NCBI GenBank assembly: GCA_002337145.1
Contig: DDFK01000003.1
Span: 434,001 to 498,000, forward strand
DNA length: 64,000 nucleotides
Source of the DNA: Chitinophagaceae bacterium UBA1930
GTDB lineage: Bacteria; Bacteroidota; Bacteroidia; Chitinophagales; Chitinophagaceae
Direction of reading: 5' to 3'
A program made the position numbers and the translations under genes. Under the pieces are notes generated by a model. The model saw nothing but the letters and a program-made list of their open reading frames with translations. It made no database searches and was not told where the DNA came from. Positions 8,973-19,100 of this stretch are shown here, in pieces. Position 1 is the stretch's first letter, and the number at the start of each line of letters is the position of its first letter.

Positions 8973-10091
8973 TCAAGAACGCTTCCTGTAACTGTAAACA
9001 GCCCATAAGTTCAGGCCAACTGCAAATGCACTGATGGAAAGCAGTTGCTGCTTGATGTCGGCCAATGTACTTCCTTTCAGTACTACCAAACGCATCACAT
9101 CAATAAAATAGGAAACGGGATTGAATTTTGTTATCCATTTTGCCCATTCAGGCATGCTGTCTATGGACGTGTACAAGCCACCCATCAATACAAAAATCAT
9201 CATAATGAAAAAAGATACCAGCATGGCCTGTTGCTGTGTAGCCGAATAAGTAGAAATGAGCAAGCCAAGCCCAAGCACAGCCAGTAAATAAACCGCTGCA
9301 AACACATAGATAGTTACAAAACTTCCTATTGGAACAATGCCATACACTACCCTTGCTACCACAAAGCCCAAGCTCATTACAACCAAACCCAGCACCCAGA
9401 ATGGAATGAGTTTGCCCAGGATAAAATGGTATTTCTTGATGGGTGTTACATTGATCTGTTCAATAGTGCCAATTTCTTTTTCCTTTACAATGTTGATGGC
9501 AGTTAGGTTTGTGCCCACCATGGTAAGCAACAGCACCAAGATGCCCGGTACCATAAACAGCTTGTAGTTCATGTGCGGGTTGAACCAGTTGGAAGAAGCC
9601 ACTTCAATTTGTGGTTCTGGATTGAAGCGTGGAAATTGTACCCAATCCATCCGCACATCATTATTGAAGGAACGGATGATAGCCGCCAAATAAGCACCGC
9701 CCAAACTTCCCTTCACGCCATTAATGGCATTTACTGCAATAAAGAGGCTTGCCTTGTCTTCTTTCACCAATTCCTTTTCAAAGCTGGCCGGTATCTCCAA
9801 TATAAGGTCGGCTTTGTCCAGCTCTACCTGTTTCATGGATTGGTTGAATGCATCATCGTATGAAACCAGTTTAAAATAACCTGATGCCGTAATCTTGCTA
9901 ATGAGTTTCCTTGAATAGTCTGAATGGTCATGGTCCGTTACGGCAATCTGTATATTCTTCATCTCATAATCCGCAGCCATAGGCAATACAATCAACTGCA
10001 TAATGGGCAATATAAAAATGATACGCAGTATGCCCTTGTCACGGAATATTTGCCTGAATTCTTTTTGCAATATGAAACGCAATGTCCTCAT
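8973..10091 (-). CDS. ABC-2 type efflux permease (YbhR/YbhS-like), second copy
   Basis: 372 residues in ABC-2 permease architecture. One membrane helix lies near residues 20-42 after the amphipathic start FILQKEFRQIFRDKG, then a large extracytoplasmic domain (about 45-175), then five more helices. It contains the conserved loop NIVKEKEIGTIEQINVTPI (about 205-223), which corresponds to the REKExGTxExxxVxP motif of drug-export permeases. It overlaps the preceding permease gene by 4 bp (ATGA), so the two are translationally coupled. The two permeases are paralogous and probably form a heterodimeric channel with the two ATPases of the operon. Last gene of the operon. Confidence 0.88.
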   Translation of the reverse strand: MRTLRFILQKEFRQIFRDKGILRIIFILPIMQLIVLPMAADYEMKNIQIAVTDHDHSDYSRKLISKITASGYFKLVSYDDAFNQSMKQVELDKADLILEIPASFEKELVKEDKASLFIAVNAINGVKGSLGGAYLAAIIRSFNNDVRMDWVQFPRFNPEPQIEVASSNWFNPHMNYKLFMVPGILVLLLTMVGTNLTAINIVKEKEIGTIEQINVTPIKKYHFILGKLIPFWVLGLVVMSLGFVVARVVYGIVPIGSFVTIYVFAAVYLLAVLGLGLLISTYSATQQQAMLVSFFIMMIFVLMGGLYTSIDSMPEWAKWITKFNPVSYFIDVMRLVVLKGSTLADIKQQLLSISAFAVGLNLWAVYSYRKRS

Positions 10092-11194
10092 GCCAATCTT
10101 ATTTTAAAGTTCTTGATGGCCATTCCTAAAAAGAAGAGCAGCATACCTGTCAATATCAAGGTTTCCTTCCATACTGCAGCAAAGCCAACACCTTTGATCA
10201 TCACGGAACGCACAATATTGAAATACCATTTTGCCGGAACAATATTGCTGATGACCTGTAATGGCTTGGGCATGTTCTCCACTGGAAACATGAAGCCACT
10301 GAACATGACCGTTGGCAGGAACATGCCTACCAATGCAATGAACATGGCAGTTTGCTGCGATGCTGCTGCCGAAGAAATCAATAATCCCAAAGCCAATGCA
10401 ACCAATGTGAAGAGGATGCTTTCTGCAAAGAGTAGTACAATGTTTCCCTGAATGGGTACATCCAACACAAATACACTTAGCAGCAATATGCTTATGATAT
10501 TTACCATAGACAATAACAAATAAGGAACTGCTTTTGCCACCACAATTTTTAATGGTTGCAAAGGAGATACAAGCATAATTTCCATTGTGCCCAATTCTTT
10601 TTCACGAACAATCGTGATGGCTGTCATCATGGTGCAGACCAACAATAGCACCATGGCCATAACACCGGGAACAAAGTTGTAAGCCCCTTTCAACTGTGGG
10701 TTGTACAGCATTCTTGTTTGTGTTTCTATAGTGTAGGGCAACTTCTTTCCTTGCAATAACCTATCCTGATAATCCAGGATGATGGTATTGGCATAGTTGG
10801 TTAATGTACTGGCTACATTAGGGTCGCTTGCATCTGCAATTACCTGCACTTGTGCCTTGTTTAAATGACTGATGTCGTTGGCAAAATTTTGTGGTATAAC
10901 AATAGCTAGCTTGATGCTTCCTTTCCTGAACTCTTTTTCTATATCCGCATAGCTAGTGAGGTTACTTTGCAAATCGAAATACCTGCTTGCATCCAGCTCT
11001 TGAATGAGGGAAGCTGAGTTTGCATCCTTTGCCAAATCGAGTACGGCAAATTTTGAATCCTTTACTTCATTGGTGAGTGCAAAACCAAAGATGACAATCT
11101 GCACAATAGGCATGCCCAACAGGATGAACATGGTTCGCCTGTCCCTGAAAATGTGGTAGAATTCTTTTTTTACGAAACTGAAAAACTGCTTCAT
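10088..11194 (-). CDS. ABC-2 type efflux permease (YbhS/YbhR-like), first copy
   Basis: 368 residues, with the same architecture as the downstream permease: start helix FSFVKKEFYHIFRDRRTMF, extracytoplasmic domain, then five C-terminal helices. The coupling motif TIVREKELGTMEIMLVSPL is an excellent match to the ABC-2 drug-export consensus. It lies 50 bp after the second ATPase gene and overlaps the next permease by 4 bp. With the adaptor and TolC-like protein of the same operon it should form an envelope-spanning exporter. Substrate unknown; E. coli YbhGFSR relatives handle drugs and cations, but that is family knowledge and not visible here. Confidence 0.88.
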   Translation of the reverse strand: MKQFFSFVKKEFYHIFRDRRTMFILLGMPIVQIVIFGFALTNEVKDSKFAVLDLAKDANSASLIQELDASRYFDLQSNLTSYADIEKEFRKGSIKLAIVIPQNFANDISHLNKAQVQVIADASDPNVASTLTNYANTIILDYQDRLLQGKKLPYTIETQTRMLYNPQLKGAYNFVPGVMAMVLLLVCTMMTAITIVREKELGTMEIMLVSPLQPLKIVVAKAVPYLLLSMVNIISILLLSVFVLDVPIQGNIVLLFAESILFTLVALALGLLISSAAASQQTAMFIALVGMFLPTVMFSGFMFPVENMPKPLQVISNIVPAKWYFNIVRSVMIKGVGFAAVWKETLILTGMLLFFLGMAIKNFKIRLA

Positions 11195-11244
11195 GCGATT
11201 GCGTTTAACCTCTTACTTGTCCCTTGTTAAATCCATACACTATT

Positions 11245-11991
11245 TTACCCATCCGAACGGACGGCTTTTCTTGCCAGTTGAACAAACACATCATCCATAC
11301 TGGACGCATGATAGGTTTGTTTTAATCCAGTAGGTGTATCCAATGCTTCAATCTTTCCATCCACCATAATGGAAACCCTATTACAATACTCTGCTTCATC
11401 CATATAATGCGTAGTTACAAATACGGTAATGCCATTGCTGGCTGCTTCATAAATCATGTTCCAGAATTCACGTCTTGTAACCGGGTCCACACCGCCAGTT
11501 GGTTCATCCAAGAAAACAATCTCCGGTTCATGAAAGATGGCTACAGAAAAAGCAAGCTTCTGTTTCCAACCCAATGGCAGTTCCTTCACCAACACATTGG
11601 CTTCTTTTTCCAAATGCAAATGTTGCAACAGGTACCCTGTTTTCTCTTTAATAAAGGCATTGCTTTTACCGTAGATGCCACCATAAAAGCGGATGTTCTC
11701 CTTCACGGTCAAGTCTTCATACAAAGAGAACTTCTGACTCATGTAACCAATATTCCTTTTAATTTCTTCATTCTGCTTAAACACGTCAAAGCCAGCCACA
11801 GTCGCTTTTCCAGCTGTTGGTAACGACAGGCCACACAGCATACGCATGGCTGTTGTTTTGCCTGCACCATTGGCTCCAAGAAAACCAAATATTTCGCCCT
11901 TGTCCACTTCAAACGAAATGGCATCCACGGCAGTGAAATTGCCAAAACGTTTGGTGAGGTTTTCAACAGTAATGGCTTTATTGTGCTGCAT
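11245..11991 (-). CDS. ABC transporter ATP-binding protein (second NBD)
   Basis: 248 residues, a single nucleotide-binding domain. Walker A is GANGAGKTT (residues about 37-45), the Q-loop lies in YMSQKF, and Walker B plus catalytic Glu are in EIVFLDEPTGGVDP. The D-loop and switch His are in VFVTTHYMDEAEYC. The signature region reads KELPLGWKQKLAF instead of LSGGxxQ, so this domain has a degenerate signature while its other motifs are intact. The gene overlaps the preceding ATPase gene by 14 bp. Together the two domains match the halves of the fused double-ATPase YbhF, so this operon carries a split form of it. Confidence 0.88.
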   Translation of the reverse strand: MQHNKAITVENLTKRFGNFTAVDAISFEVDKGEIFGFLGANGAGKTTAMRMLCGLSLPTAGKATVAGFDVFKQNEEIKRNIGYMSQKFSLYEDLTVKENIRFYGGIYGKSNAFIKEKTGYLLQHLHLEKEANVLVKELPLGWKQKLAFSVAIFHEPEIVFLDEPTGGVDPVTRREFWNMIYEAASNGITVFVTTHYMDEAEYCNRVSIMVDGKIEALDTPTGLKQTYHASSMDDVFVQLARKAVRSDG

Positions 11992-12883
11992 GATCTTTCA
12001 TTAAAGCGATGAAACAATCTTCTATATCTGGTTGCACTATTTTCATTTCCACTTGCTCAATGGGCAATGTGGTTATACCATCTTCCAATACTGCATGGTG
12101 GTATTCGCCAAAAGCATAGGCATCTGCCACACCTTTTGTTTGCTTGAGCGTATTCAATAACTGTAGCATGTTGCTACCCTTTACTGCCATGATTTTGTGA
12201 GGGAATGAGTGGATGATGTTCCGTGGCGAATCTACCTGCATCAGCTTGCCCGACTGCATCAAGGCTACCCTATCGCAAAGGCTGGCTTCATCCATATACG
12301 GTGTTGAAACCAATATGGTAATACCTTGTTCTTTTAGCCCTTTGAGCATTTGCCAGAATTCCTTTCTTGAAACCGCATCCACACCGGTTGTTGGTTCATC
12401 CAAAAAAAGAACACTTGGTTTATGTATCAATGCACAACATAATGCCAGCTTCTGTTTCATGCCACCAGACAGCTTGCCTGCCCGTCTTGTTTTGAAAGGT
12501 TCTATCTGTATATAGATGTCCTTGATCAAATCATAATTGGCTTCGATGGTTGTATTGAAGATGGTGGCAAAGAAGCTCAGGTTTTCTTCTATGGTTAAAT
12601 CCTGGTACAATGAAAACCTGCCCGGCATATAGCCTACACGGTTCCTGATGGCTTTAAACTCTTTCACTACATCCAGTCCATCAACGGTTGCATGGCCTTC
12701 ATTGGCCAATAACAATGTGGTGAGTATGCGGAACAAAGAAGTTTTTCCGGCACCATCAGGGCCAATGATACCAAAGAGTTCGCCTTTCTCCACATTCAAT
12801 GAAATGTTGGACAATGCCTGCACCAACTTTTGCTTGGCACCATAGGTTTTTGAAATACTTGCTATCGTAACTGCGTAAGACAT
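11978..12883 (-). CDS. ABC transporter ATP-binding protein (first NBD)
   Basis: 301 residues. Walker A is GPDGAGKTS, the signature is a canonical LSGGMKQKLAL, and Walker B is SVLFLDEPTTGVD; the switch loop reads ILVSTPYMDEA, with Pro where His is usual. A C-terminal extension of about 70 residues follows the NBD, as is common in ABC-2 drug exporters. The missing switch His here and the degenerate signature in its partner suggest one canonical and one degenerate ATP site in the heterodimer. It lies 8 bp after the adaptor gene and overlaps the next gene by 14 bp. Confidence 0.88.
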   Translation of the reverse strand: MSYAVTIASISKTYGAKQKLVQALSNISLNVEKGELFGIIGPDGAGKTSLFRILTTLLLANEGHATVDGLDVVKEFKAIRNRVGYMPGRFSLYQDLTIEENLSFFATIFNTTIEANYDLIKDIYIQIEPFKTRRAGKLSGGMKQKLALCCALIHKPSVLFLDEPTTGVDAVSRKEFWQMLKGLKEQGITILVSTPYMDEASLCDRVALMQSGKLMQVDSPRNIIHSFPHKIMAVKGSNMLQLLNTLKQTKGVADAYAFGEYHHAVLEDGITTLPIEQVEMKIVQPDIEDCFIALMKDHAAQ

Positions 12884-12891
12884 GGATGCTG

Positions 12892-13824
12892 TTAATTCAA
12901 TTTTACTTCGCCAAACATGCCAATTTTCAAGTAGCCATCATTCTTCATTTTTATTTTAATGGCATATACCAGGTTGGCTCTTTCTTCTTTTGTTTGTATG
13001 GTCTTTGGTGTGAATTCTGCCTTATCGGATACCCAGGTGACATTACCGGTATAAGTCTTGTACTCCTTCTTGCCATTGTCTATATATACCGTTACCTGCT
13101 GACCGAGTTTTATTTGTGGCAATTGGCTACCAGTAATATAAGCCCTTAGCGTGATGGTGGATAAGTCTGCTATTTTGTATAGTGCTTTTCCAGATGCCGT
13201 CACCTCTCCTTGTTCAGCATATTTGGTAATGACCGTTCCATTGATTGGATTGATGATCAAGGAACGTTGTACCTGGTCCTGTAACTGTGCTGCCCTTTTT
13301 TGCAAAGGGGCGGATTCACTTAAAACAGAACGGTTCTGTGTGTTTACATTGTTCTTCTGTACTTCAATCTGCTGACGGGTTACAGCCAATTGCTTCTGTG
13401 CTGCTTCTATCTGGTAATTGATGTCATCTAATTGCTTACCTGTGGCAGCGTCCCTTTGCAGTAAACGTTGTACACGTTCCTTTTCATGCTGCAGGTTGCT
13501 CAACTGCGTTTGTTGAACAGCCAATTGATCTTCCAGCAATTTTACCTGTGGGGCAACATCTGCTGTTTTTTGCGAGAGCGAACTGATACTCGCATCCACT
13601 TGTTGCTTTTGTAAATTCAAGTTTTCGGCATCCACTTTACCAATGGTGTCACCTTGTTTCAACACATCGCCTTCCTGCACTTTGAAGCTGAGCAGTTTGC
13701 CTGGCAATTCGGATGACACAATGGTTTCATCTGCTTCAAAAGTTCCCTGAGCATCAAACTGGCTGTCTTTGTTGCTACAAGAAGCCAGCATAAAAATGGT
13801 TGCTATCAGCAATACTTGTTTCAT
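12892..13824 (-). CDS. HlyD-family periplasmic adaptor lipoprotein
   Basis: 310 residues. The N-terminus has a lipobox LASC with acceptor Cys16, so the protein is probably lipid-anchored. A biotinyl-lipoyl-like half (SSELPGKLLSFKVQEGDVLKQ) follows, then a long alpha-helical hairpin (about residues 70-180, very Gln-rich: KQQVDASISSL, LEDQLAVQQTQL). After it come the second lipoyl half (RSLIINPINGTVITKYAEQG) and a beta-barrel domain. This is the membrane fusion protein (YbhG-like) linking the ABC permeases to the TolC-type channel encoded just upstream. It is 27 bp after the TolC gene and 8 bp before the first ATPase gene. Confidence 0.9.
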   Translation of the reverse strand: MKQVLLIATIFMLASCSNKDSQFDAQGTFEADETIVSSELPGKLLSFKVQEGDVLKQGDTIGKVDAENLNLQKQQVDASISSLSQKTADVAPQVKLLEDQLAVQQTQLSNLQHEKERVQRLLQRDAATGKQLDDINYQIEAAQKQLAVTRQQIEVQKNNVNTQNRSVLSESAPLQKRAAQLQDQVQRSLIINPINGTVITKYAEQGEVTASGKALYKIADLSTITLRAYITGSQLPQIKLGQQVTVYIDNGKKEYKTYTGNVTWVSDKAEFTPKTIQTKEERANLVYAIKIKMKNDGYLKIGMFGEVKLN

Positions 13825-13851
13825 TGTATATAGTTGTATGTTCTTGAATGT

Positions 13852-15108
13852 TTACTTGCCCAATAATGTTTGCAATATGACCTGTGCTTGCAACAATTGC
13901 AATTGATGCGTAATAAGTGATTGCCTTGCCTGGTCTTCTGCATTTACTTCCCTTACATAATCACTGGCAGCAATCACCCCATTTTCCAATTGTGCATTGG
14001 CTGCATCTTTTACACTTTTTCTAAGTACTATTAATTCTGCATCACTTTTTACCAGTTCGTTCAGCTTGTTTATTTCTGCCTGCTGTTGCTTTACCTGTGT
14101 GTTGGTATTCAGCAAGAAGGTTTCTTTCTGTGCATCTATTTGCTGCTTGCCAATATGTATGAGTTCCTTCTCTTTTTTAGCTGTGTATAATCCGCCCAAT
14201 GACCAGGCCACACGAACACCGCCAATACCATACAAGGAAAAACTGTTGTCCAGCATGTTCAGCCCTGGCCTGCCATAACCTCCTTGTACAAATACGCTTG
14301 CTTTGGGCTGGTTCTTGGCATCAATCAGCTTGGACTGTTGTTGCATCAATATGGATTGATCCTGATACAGTTTCAGTTCAGGTCTTGTAATGTCAAGTCC
14401 AGTGTTATCAACGCTCGGCTTCACTAGCTGAACCTGATGATCCAAAGGTCTGTTCAGGAACAAAGAGAGTACATCTATCAGTCCTTTTCTTGTAGCGTCC
14501 AGTTCAATTGTTCTTTGATTGGTTTTTATCAACTCTGCTTTCAGCATGTTCAGGTTCGATTTGAAGGCCGTGCCATTGTCAACCTGTGCCTGCACCCGAT
14601 TGATGCCCACATTCAAATCGGCCTTTACCAATTCCACTTGCTTTACTTGTTCATCCACATACAGTATGCTCATGTACACCTGATAAATTCTTTCCTTTAG
14701 TTTGTAAAGTTCCACTTCCAGCTTTTGGTCTTCTACTGTTGAATTGAACTGTTGCAAATTCTGTTGCTGCTTAATGATACCCCCATCATACACTACTTGA
14801 TTCACATCGGCCAATAATTTATACTGGTCTTTTGAAGGAGATGGAATATTGATGCCGGGAATAGGCACATTTACTTGGGTAACATCGGACTGGTAAGTTG
14901 CTTGTCCACTCAAAGTCAACTGCGGCAAATATCCTTTGGACAAATTGGCAATATTGATGTTGGAAGCCTGCTGCACCAATTGCTTCTGCTTAATATTTGG
15001 ATAATGTACCCTTGCCGAATCGTAAGCCTGCTGCATGGTGATTGTTTGTGCCATCATATTCAATGGAACCAGCAAAACAACGATTAACCATTTGGTTGAT
15101 AAACGCAT
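13852..15108 (-). CDS. TolC-family outer membrane efflux protein
   Basis: 418 residues. The signal peptide covers residues 1-20 (ending NMMAQ). The two OEP repeats typical of TolC-like channels follow: TMQQAYDSARVHYPNIKQKQ, a beta segment (TLSGQATYQSD), long helices full of Gln, Leu and Lys, then a second repeat with ASVFVQGGYGRPGLN and a helical tail. The protein should form a trimeric outer-membrane tunnel for the exporter. It is the second gene of the operon, 7 bp after the TetR gene. Confidence 0.9.
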   Translation of the reverse strand: MRLSTKWLIVVLLVPLNMMAQTITMQQAYDSARVHYPNIKQKQLVQQASNINIANLSKGYLPQLTLSGQATYQSDVTQVNVPIPGINIPSPSKDQYKLLADVNQVVYDGGIIKQQQNLQQFNSTVEDQKLEVELYKLKERIYQVYMSILYVDEQVKQVELVKADLNVGINRVQAQVDNGTAFKSNLNMLKAELIKTNQRTIELDATRKGLIDVLSLFLNRPLDHQVQLVKPSVDNTGLDITRPELKLYQDQSILMQQQSKLIDAKNQPKASVFVQGGYGRPGLNMLDNSFSLYGIGGVRVAWSLGGLYTAKKEKELIHIGKQQIDAQKETFLLNTNTQVKQQQAEINKLNELVKSDAELIVLRKSVKDAANAQLENGVIAASDYVREVNAEDQARQSLITHQLQLLQAQVILQTLLGK

Positions 15109-15115
15109 AAAAAAA

Positions 15116-15730
15116 TTATTTTTTGATGGATGCTATTATAAATTCGGGTACTGCTTTCTTGCGTTGTTCCATGATATTTTTGAACTGAAGCTCATCCAAT
15201 CCAATGACCATGGACAATATCGGTTTTCCCAAAAAAGGGAAAACACAGAGGCTCATCAAGTTCATTACCAATTGAACAGGGCTTATAGGAACAATGTTTT
15301 TCTTCTTTACTTCCTGCTCAATTTGTTCCACAAGCTTGGACAAGTCAGGCGGGTCGTTACCAAACATTTTTTTAATAAATGCCTGCGGCTGCCTATTCAC
15401 CTCATTCATTACAAACATAGGTATATAGGGGTTTTGCATGGCCATACTAATATAGTTGTCTGCAAACATTTCAATCTTGGTAAAGAGTGGCAGGTCTGCA
15501 TTCAACAATGCTTTTACTCGTGGAATCAGATTGCCTACGCTTTCCTTGAAAATGGTTTCAAACAACTGATCCTTGCTCCTGAAATAATAATGCAGCATGG
15601 CTTTGTTGATGCCTGCTTCATCTGCTATATCTTGCATTCTGGCACCTGCCATACCTTTTGCAATGAATACCTTTCTTGCAGCATCTAAGATTTTAGCCTC
15701 TGTTGTCGTGTCTTTTTTTTTGTCAACCAT
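15116..15730 (-). CDS. TetR/AcrR-family repressor of the efflux operon
   Basis: 204 residues. The N-terminal helix-turn-helix is canonical (EAKILDAARKVFIAKGMAGARMQDI.., AGINKAMLHYYFRSKDQL, residues about 10-57). The C-terminal helical ligand domain has no recognisable relative by eye. It is the first gene of the seven-gene operon, and a perfect 16-bp palindrome lies 5 bp before its start codon, inside the promoter. It therefore probably represses itself and the whole exporter until an exporter substrate binds. The ATG at 15730 lies only about 15 nt from the predicted transcription start. Confidence 0.9.
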   Translation of the reverse strand: MVDKKKDTTTEAKILDAARKVFIAKGMAGARMQDIADEAGINKAMLHYYFRSKDQLFETIFKESVGNLIPRVKALLNADLPLFTKIEMFADNYISMAMQNPYIPMFVMNEVNRQPQAFIKKMFGNDPPDLSKLVEQIEQEVKKKNIVPISPVQLVMNLMSLCVFPFLGKPILSMVIGLDELQFKNIMEQRKKAVPEFIIASIKK

Positions 15731-15735
15731 TTAAT

Positions 15736-15751
15736 TTAACCAATTGGTTAA
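15736..15751. promoter_or_regulatory. TetR operator (perfect palindrome)
   Basis: TTAACCAATTGGTTAA is a perfect 16-bp palindrome directly downstream of the -7 box, over the expected transcription start. Position, symmetry and the adjacent TetR gene all point to autoregulation. Confidence 0.8.
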
Positions 15752-15782
15752 CAAAAATAGACATTTTCTCATTTCTCCCAAA
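15752..15782 (-). promoter_or_regulatory. Promoter of the TetR-efflux operon
   Basis: On the minus strand, TTTG (15782-15779), 19 nt, then TATTTTTG (15759-15752). This fits the Bacteroidota consensus TTG-N17-23-TAnnTTTG exactly. The operator palindrome abuts the -7 box. Confidence 0.8.
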
Positions 15783-15822
15783 TTTTTAATATTGATTGGT
15801 GATGACTCCGTTTGAATTACTT

Positions 15823-15844
15823 GTCAGGTTGAGCCTGTTGAAAC
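15823..15844. repeat. Relic of an interspersed repeat arm
   Basis: GTCAGGTTGAGCCTGTTGAAAC matches 19 of 22 bases of one arm of the inverted repeat at 63679-63728 (GTCATGTTGAGCTTGTCGAAAC). The partner arm is not seen here, so this is probably a decayed copy. Confidence 0.4.
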
Positions 15845-15928
15845 CGATAAAATTTCTACTATAAAAGCGTGTCCGCAACTCGTTATTTCCAGGTCAATGT
15901 TTGAAGTATGGGCCAGTAAGCCATGCTG

Positions 15929-16162
15929 TTAACTTTTTGTATGCCTTTTCCTGTCTTTTAGTTTTTTTGCCCCATAGCCTACACCGGCAGCAATCAATAA
16001 AGTGAGCCCGCCATCCAGTGGCACGTCTGCATCCGTACCGCCGGGCAGGCCTGGGTCATCTGCAAACACTGCTACGCTTACTAGGTTAAACAGCAATACA
16101 AGCATGGCCACTTTAAGGCCATGCCCGAATTTTTTATTTATGTTTATATATGAGCAACGCAT
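15929..16162 (-). CDS. PID-CTERM-type small membrane/secreted peptide (2)
   Basis: 77 residues with start ATG at 16162. A basic N-region and hydrophobic signal segment (VAMLVLLFNLVSVAVFA) precede DDPGLPGGTDADVPLDGG, then LTLLIAAGVGYG and a basic tail KKLKDRKRHTKS. This is the same layout as the peptides at 1633 and 29009, with P-L-D in place of P-I-D. A longer frame reaching 16273 would overlap the upstream gene and adds no signal-like sequence, so it was not chosen. It lies 35 bp downstream of the 1509-residue surface protein and is probably co-transcribed with it. Confidence 0.8.
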   Translation of the reverse strand: MRCSYININKKFGHGLKVAMLVLLFNLVSVAVFADDPGLPGGTDADVPLDGGLTLLIAAGVGYGAKKLKDRKRHTKS

Positions 16163-16197
16163 ACTGTCTTTGTTTAATGGTTCCTGAATAGTTGTTT

Positions 16198-19100
16198 TTA
16201 CTGTTTCACTACTTGTTGTGCGATGGTTTCCTTGCCATTGCTTACCTGCACCATATAAACACCAGCTTTCCATGTTGTGGTTGGCACATAGGTTGTTCCA
16301 ACTTCCCGGATGCCCTCATGGGTGCTGTAAATTGTTTTGCCCAATGCATCCACAATCCTTATTGTTATTGGCATTGCTGCTGGCGATGCATAAATAACCT
16401 TCATTGTTGCTGCCACAATAGGGTTGGGCGTAATTTTTACCGTAAGCTTGTCTACATTTATATTGTTGGGTACTATAACAGGGGGTACAGGTTTCATGAC
16501 AATTTCAAAACGGTTGTTGCCCTTGCTTGCTGTATCGCTGTTTATGGCAAACGCATAGTTCATATTATCTGTAATAGCTACCCATTCGTCCTTGTACTTG
16601 TCGTGCAGGTAGTACAACGTGTTTGTAGGCAGGTTAACATTGTTTGCCTTTAGTATAAAATCACGTTGCTCATTTGTAGTAATACCCAATGGGATGGCAT
16701 CGTTTGTGGATTGCAAAGCAGGTAGCACATTAATGGCCAACTTCGACCTATCCGATGCAATACTGTAGAGATCAAGATTGGTATTGCTGATTTTTTCAAG
16801 GTCTTCCTGGTCTGTATAATTTGCAGACGATGTATTGCTAAAACTGATTTTCAATTTGTCCCAGTAAGCTCCGGACAAAGCATCATCCACTTCCAACAAG
16901 AACCCTTCTTTTACATTATTGCTGCGTAATAAATTAAGCGGTGCCGTCAACGCTTTGTTGCTTTCGTTGAACTGTATGGTCTGGTTGGTGCCGCTGGTAT
17001 TCTTGATAAAGAATGCACCCCATGATGGCAGTACGATGGGGCTACCCAAGGTATAGAAATCATAACCTCCGCTGGCAAGCCCTGTACCTAAACTTGCCTT
17101 GCCTGCATTCCATACATAAATAGATGCACCGCTACCGCCAACAGCAGCAATATTACTGATGCTGTTTACATCAATGGCTGCGGGATAAGGGTTGGCAATG
17201 GCGTTCCATCCAGTAGCCGTACCGCCAAATGCAATTGCAGATTTTACAGTGTAGCTAAGGCTGCCCGTGTTCACGGTTCCCTTGTATTGCAAAGTGGGTG
17301 CATTGGGTGTATAGCCTCCATTTATAACACTGATGCCTTGCCCCACAGTTCCTCTTACAAATAATAGCAAGGCTTCTTTGTTGTTCCATGTATCTGTATT
17401 GTTGAGGTATGGTTTCCATATGCCTGTCAAATAATTAAAGGCCGAAGCATTGCCTGCTGTTAAACCGGATCCGGTACCTGTTACATCAACATAAGGTTGC
17501 AGGTTGCTCAAAGCAATATTGCTGGTAAATGGATGACCCAATAACCTGTATGCCCTTTGGGCTGCCAGGTAACGTTGTGCAGTAACAGCCCCTACAAGGC
17601 TTCCGGTATTTACAGTACCATCTATTGCCGCAATGCTTGCAGTGCCACTTGCTGTAGATGCCAATACCAGGTTGCCATTGGTGGTGAACGTACCAGATTT
17701 TAAAGTAAGCACACTTGTTATTGTTTGCTTGCCTGTAGCAGTAATGGTTGCATTGTTATTGATGGTAAGGTTACTGATGCTGCCTGTGCTGTCCAACACT
17801 TGATTGCCCAGATTGCCATTAAGAACCGTAGTACCGCTGCCTATAATAGATCCATTGTTGCTGAACAGGCTTCCGATACTTAACGTACCTGTATTGTTGA
17901 TGACTGCATTGGTTTGAATAAACAAAGCACTGCTGTCTAAACCTAGATTGCCTGCTATACTAACCGTATGGCCAGACCGTACAGTAAACCTTGCCAGGTT
18001 ATTAAAGGCAAGCGGCGAAGTTCCTGTTCCATCTGTATTTGTTTTCCAGTTGGTGAGCGTATTGGCTGCATTGTTGCCTGTGCTATAATAAGCAGATAGC
18101 TCATAGGCCCCCATATCTATCCTGCTTCCCTTTATACGGTTGCTGCCCACAAGGTCCATATTGCCAATCTTCAATCCTGTGGTATCGGCTGTACCTGCAT
18201 CAATAGCAGGACTGTTGGGTAAGAGGCGGAAATCATTATTACCAAGATTTACAAACAAAGGATTTGTATTGAATAGATTACCAGTACCATTAATCATTGC
18301 ACCAGATTGATTGATATAGCTATAGTCTCCAGGCCCTATTATGCTATTGTTCAATATAACAGCTCCTCCAACTGCATAAAGGCTGGCACTAACACTTGGG
18401 TCATTACCTGCACTGTTATTGTACAGGATACTGTTGTACATAGCACAATTGACATCATAAAAAGAAGCTACCGCACCTGTATAGCCTGCTTTGTTGTTGG
18501 CAAATACGCAATTGCTGATGGTAATGGAAGAACTGTATCCGCTATATATGGCCCCACCTTCTCCACCGCCATCATAGTAAGTTGGGTCATCAGGGTCGGG
18601 CAAGCTTGCACTATTGCCTACAAACAGGCAATTGTTTACCACGGGGTACGAGTTGTTTTCACTGGAGATACCGCCACCAAATCCTCCATAGCTATAACCG
18701 CCCATGTATGGATAAACCGATTCTACTACCGTATTGCCTGAAAAAATACATTGGCCAATAATAGGTGATGCATGGTTATTATATATGGCCCCACCACCAT
18801 TGTCTGATGCCGTGAAATTGTTCAGGAAATTACAGTGGCTTATAGTAGGCGATGCATTGATATTGGCGATGCCAGCGGAAACACCTATGGATCCTCCATC
18901 GTACTGTGCATAGCCATCGCGAAAGGTAAAGCCATCCAGCACATCATCTGGCGTAAGCAGGTTGTTGTTGTTACGGATAATACCTGCACCATTGCCTATT
19001 AAAATAGTACCGGCCTGCATAGTGCCCAAAGCCGATGGTAATTGCCGCTGTGCAAATGATCCGCCACCGGAGGGGAAACCGCCAAACATTTTTACGCCTT

